From: Bacteroidales bacterium
GTDB taxonomy: Bacteria > Bacteroidota > Bacteroidia > Bacteroidales > Tenuifilaceae
Direction of reading: 5' to 3'
Assembly (NCBI GenBank): GCA_003531155.1
Contig: DQHR01000194.1
Coordinates: 8,727-16,111, forward strand
DNA: 7,385 nucleotides
A program made the translations under genes and the position numbers. The notes below the pieces were generated by a model. The model searched no databases. It worked only from the letters and a program-made list of their open reading frames with translations, and was not told where the DNA came from. Within the stretch, counting starts at the first letter, position 1; the number at the start of each line of letters is the position of its first letter. Shown in pieces: positions 6,880-7,385 of the stretch.

Positions 6880-7385
6880 GTGAAACGCACTATTATTTAT
6901 TCAATTATTTTCGCTCTCCTTTTTCTTAGCGGGTGTGAAAAGGAAGAGGAATCAGCCAAACTTGCAACCATTAGCACCGTTTCAATTACCAATATTACTC
7001 CAACAACTGCTACAAGTGGTGGTACAATTTCTAACAATGGTGGAGATTGGGTTAGCGAACGTGGCGTTTGCTGGGGAACTGATTCAAACCCAACCGTCAG
7101 CCTTTCAACTAAAACAACTGATGGTACGGGTAATGGAACCTTCTCAAGTACAATTACCGGACTTGCAAATGGGGTTACTTATCATGTTAGAGCATATGCA
7201 AAAAATACTGCAGGAGTTGCTTATGGCGAAGATCTAGCGTTTACAACATCAGGTTCAACTATACCTACAATTACAACCACTTCTATTTCTAATATTACAG
7301 AAACATCTGCAGTTGCTGGTGGCAATATAACCTCAGATGGAGGTTCTTCTGTTACTGCAAGAGGAGTATGTTGGAGTACAAGCAT
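6880..7385 (+). CDS. Surface lipoprotein with tandem Fn3-like GVCW repeats (3' partial)
   Basis: The frame starts at GTG 6880, the only plausible start after an in-frame TAA at 6865-6867, and stays open to the window end (168 codons visible). Residues 2-18 form a lipoprotein signal peptide: KRT, then a hydrophobic core, then the lipobox LSGC (16-19), so C19 should be lipidated after signal peptidase II cleavage. The next residues, EKEEE, resemble the acidic lipoprotein export signal that sends Bacteroidota lipoproteins to the outer face of the outer membrane. From residue 30 onward there are beta-rich, Thr/Ser/Gly-rich repeats, each carrying SGG-x-ISN/TSDGG, ERGVCWGT or ARGVCWST, and in the complete unit a DGTGNGTFSSTITGL and TYHVRAYAKN-x-AG-x-AYGE segment. 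Such repeats are common in Bacteroidota secreted and surface proteins, often before a C-terminal functional domain that would lie beyond the window. The role may be adhesion or glycan binding, but this is not determinable here. Confidence 0.85.
   Translation, partial: MKRTIIYSIIFALLFLSGCEKEEESAKLATISTVSITNITPTTATSGGTISNNGGDWVSERGVCWGTDSNPTVSLSTKTTDGTGNGTFSSTITGLANGVTYHVRAYAKNTAGVAYGEDLAFTTSGSTIPTITTTSISNITETSAVAGGNITSDGGSSVTARGVCWSTS
6967..7385 (+). repeat. Tandem 100-codon Fn3-like repeat units within the lipoprotein
   Basis: Unit 1 spans codons 30-123 plus a short linker; unit 2 begins at codon 130 and is cut by the window end. Matching landmarks are offset by exactly 100 residues: TNIT 37 and SNIT 137, SGG-x-ISN 46 and AGG-x-ITS 146, RGVCW 61 and 161. 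The two units are clearly related in protein sequence, but their DNA has diverged substantially, so this is an old duplication and not a fresh one. Each unit has a single conserved cysteine, in GVCW. Confidence 0.85.

Noticed and set aside
6645..6929. Open frame running from the end of the membrane-protein gene into the gap
   Set aside because: It overlaps the real gene in another frame, and its product is a low-complexity Phe/Ile/Tyr/Asn-rich sequence typical of translated AT-rich intergenic DNA.
6935..7237. Open frame of 100 codons, Gln/Leu-rich
   Set aside because: It overlaps the lipoprotein in another frame; its odd composition is explained by the shifted reading of Thr/Ser/Gly repeat codons. 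The frame from GTG 6880 has a signal peptide and domain repeats.
1..7385. Search for a mobile element, CRISPR array, toxin-antitoxin pair, phage genes or defence system
   Set aside because: No transposase, integrase, inverted terminal repeats, regularly spaced repeats or small paired genes were seen; the genes are intact housekeeping or envelope functions.

Overview
The window is a compact, AT-rich chromosomal segment that most likely comes from a member of the Bacteroidota, probably close to the Bacteroidales. The lineage is inferred from four things. There is a TAnnTTTG-type -7 promoter box in front of murB. Shine-Dalgarno sequences are nearly absent at the gene starts. The lipoprotein at the right edge has an acidic stretch right after its lipidated cysteine and carries GVCW-type Fn3-like repeats typical of this phylum. 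The 172-residue membrane-anchored protein looks like a family I associate with Bacteroidota. No mobile element, CRISPR array, tRNA or rRNA is visible, and no gene is clearly broken.

Layout, left to right. (1) Bases 1-1536, plus strand: the 3' end of a LytTR-type response regulator, then 13 bases later an atypical short-chain dehydrogenase/NAD(P)-binding protein, whose 3' end overlaps an FMN nitroreductase by 23 bases. The packing suggests one transcription unit. (2) Bases 1533-2627, minus strand: a GT-B family 4-like glycosyltransferase, whose stop codon overlaps that of the nitroreductase (tail-to-tail overlap of 4 bases). (3) Bases 2717-3730, plus strand: murB, which makes UDP-MurNAc, with a well-formed Bacteroidota -7 box and a very short leader. 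(4) Bases 6087-3818, minus strand: a class I aspartate-type aminotransferase followed after 23 bases by mltG, the endolytic transglycosylase that sets peptidoglycan strand length. murB and mltG face each other tail to tail. (5) Bases 6197-6715, plus strand: a conserved single-pass membrane protein of unknown function. (6) Bases 6880-7385, plus strand: the start of a GTG-initiated, probably surface-exposed lipoprotein with tandem repeats of exactly 100 codons, cut off by the window end.

Functionally the window mixes envelope biogenesis (glycosyltransferase, murB, mltG, surface lipoprotein) with redox and amino-acid enzymes. Apart from the repeat lipoprotein and the uncharacterised membrane protein these are ordinary housekeeping genes. 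I searched for an undescribed multi-gene system and did not find convincing evidence of one. The best leads are the repeat lipoprotein, which is easily missed because it starts with GTG, and the unknown membrane protein just upstream of it.
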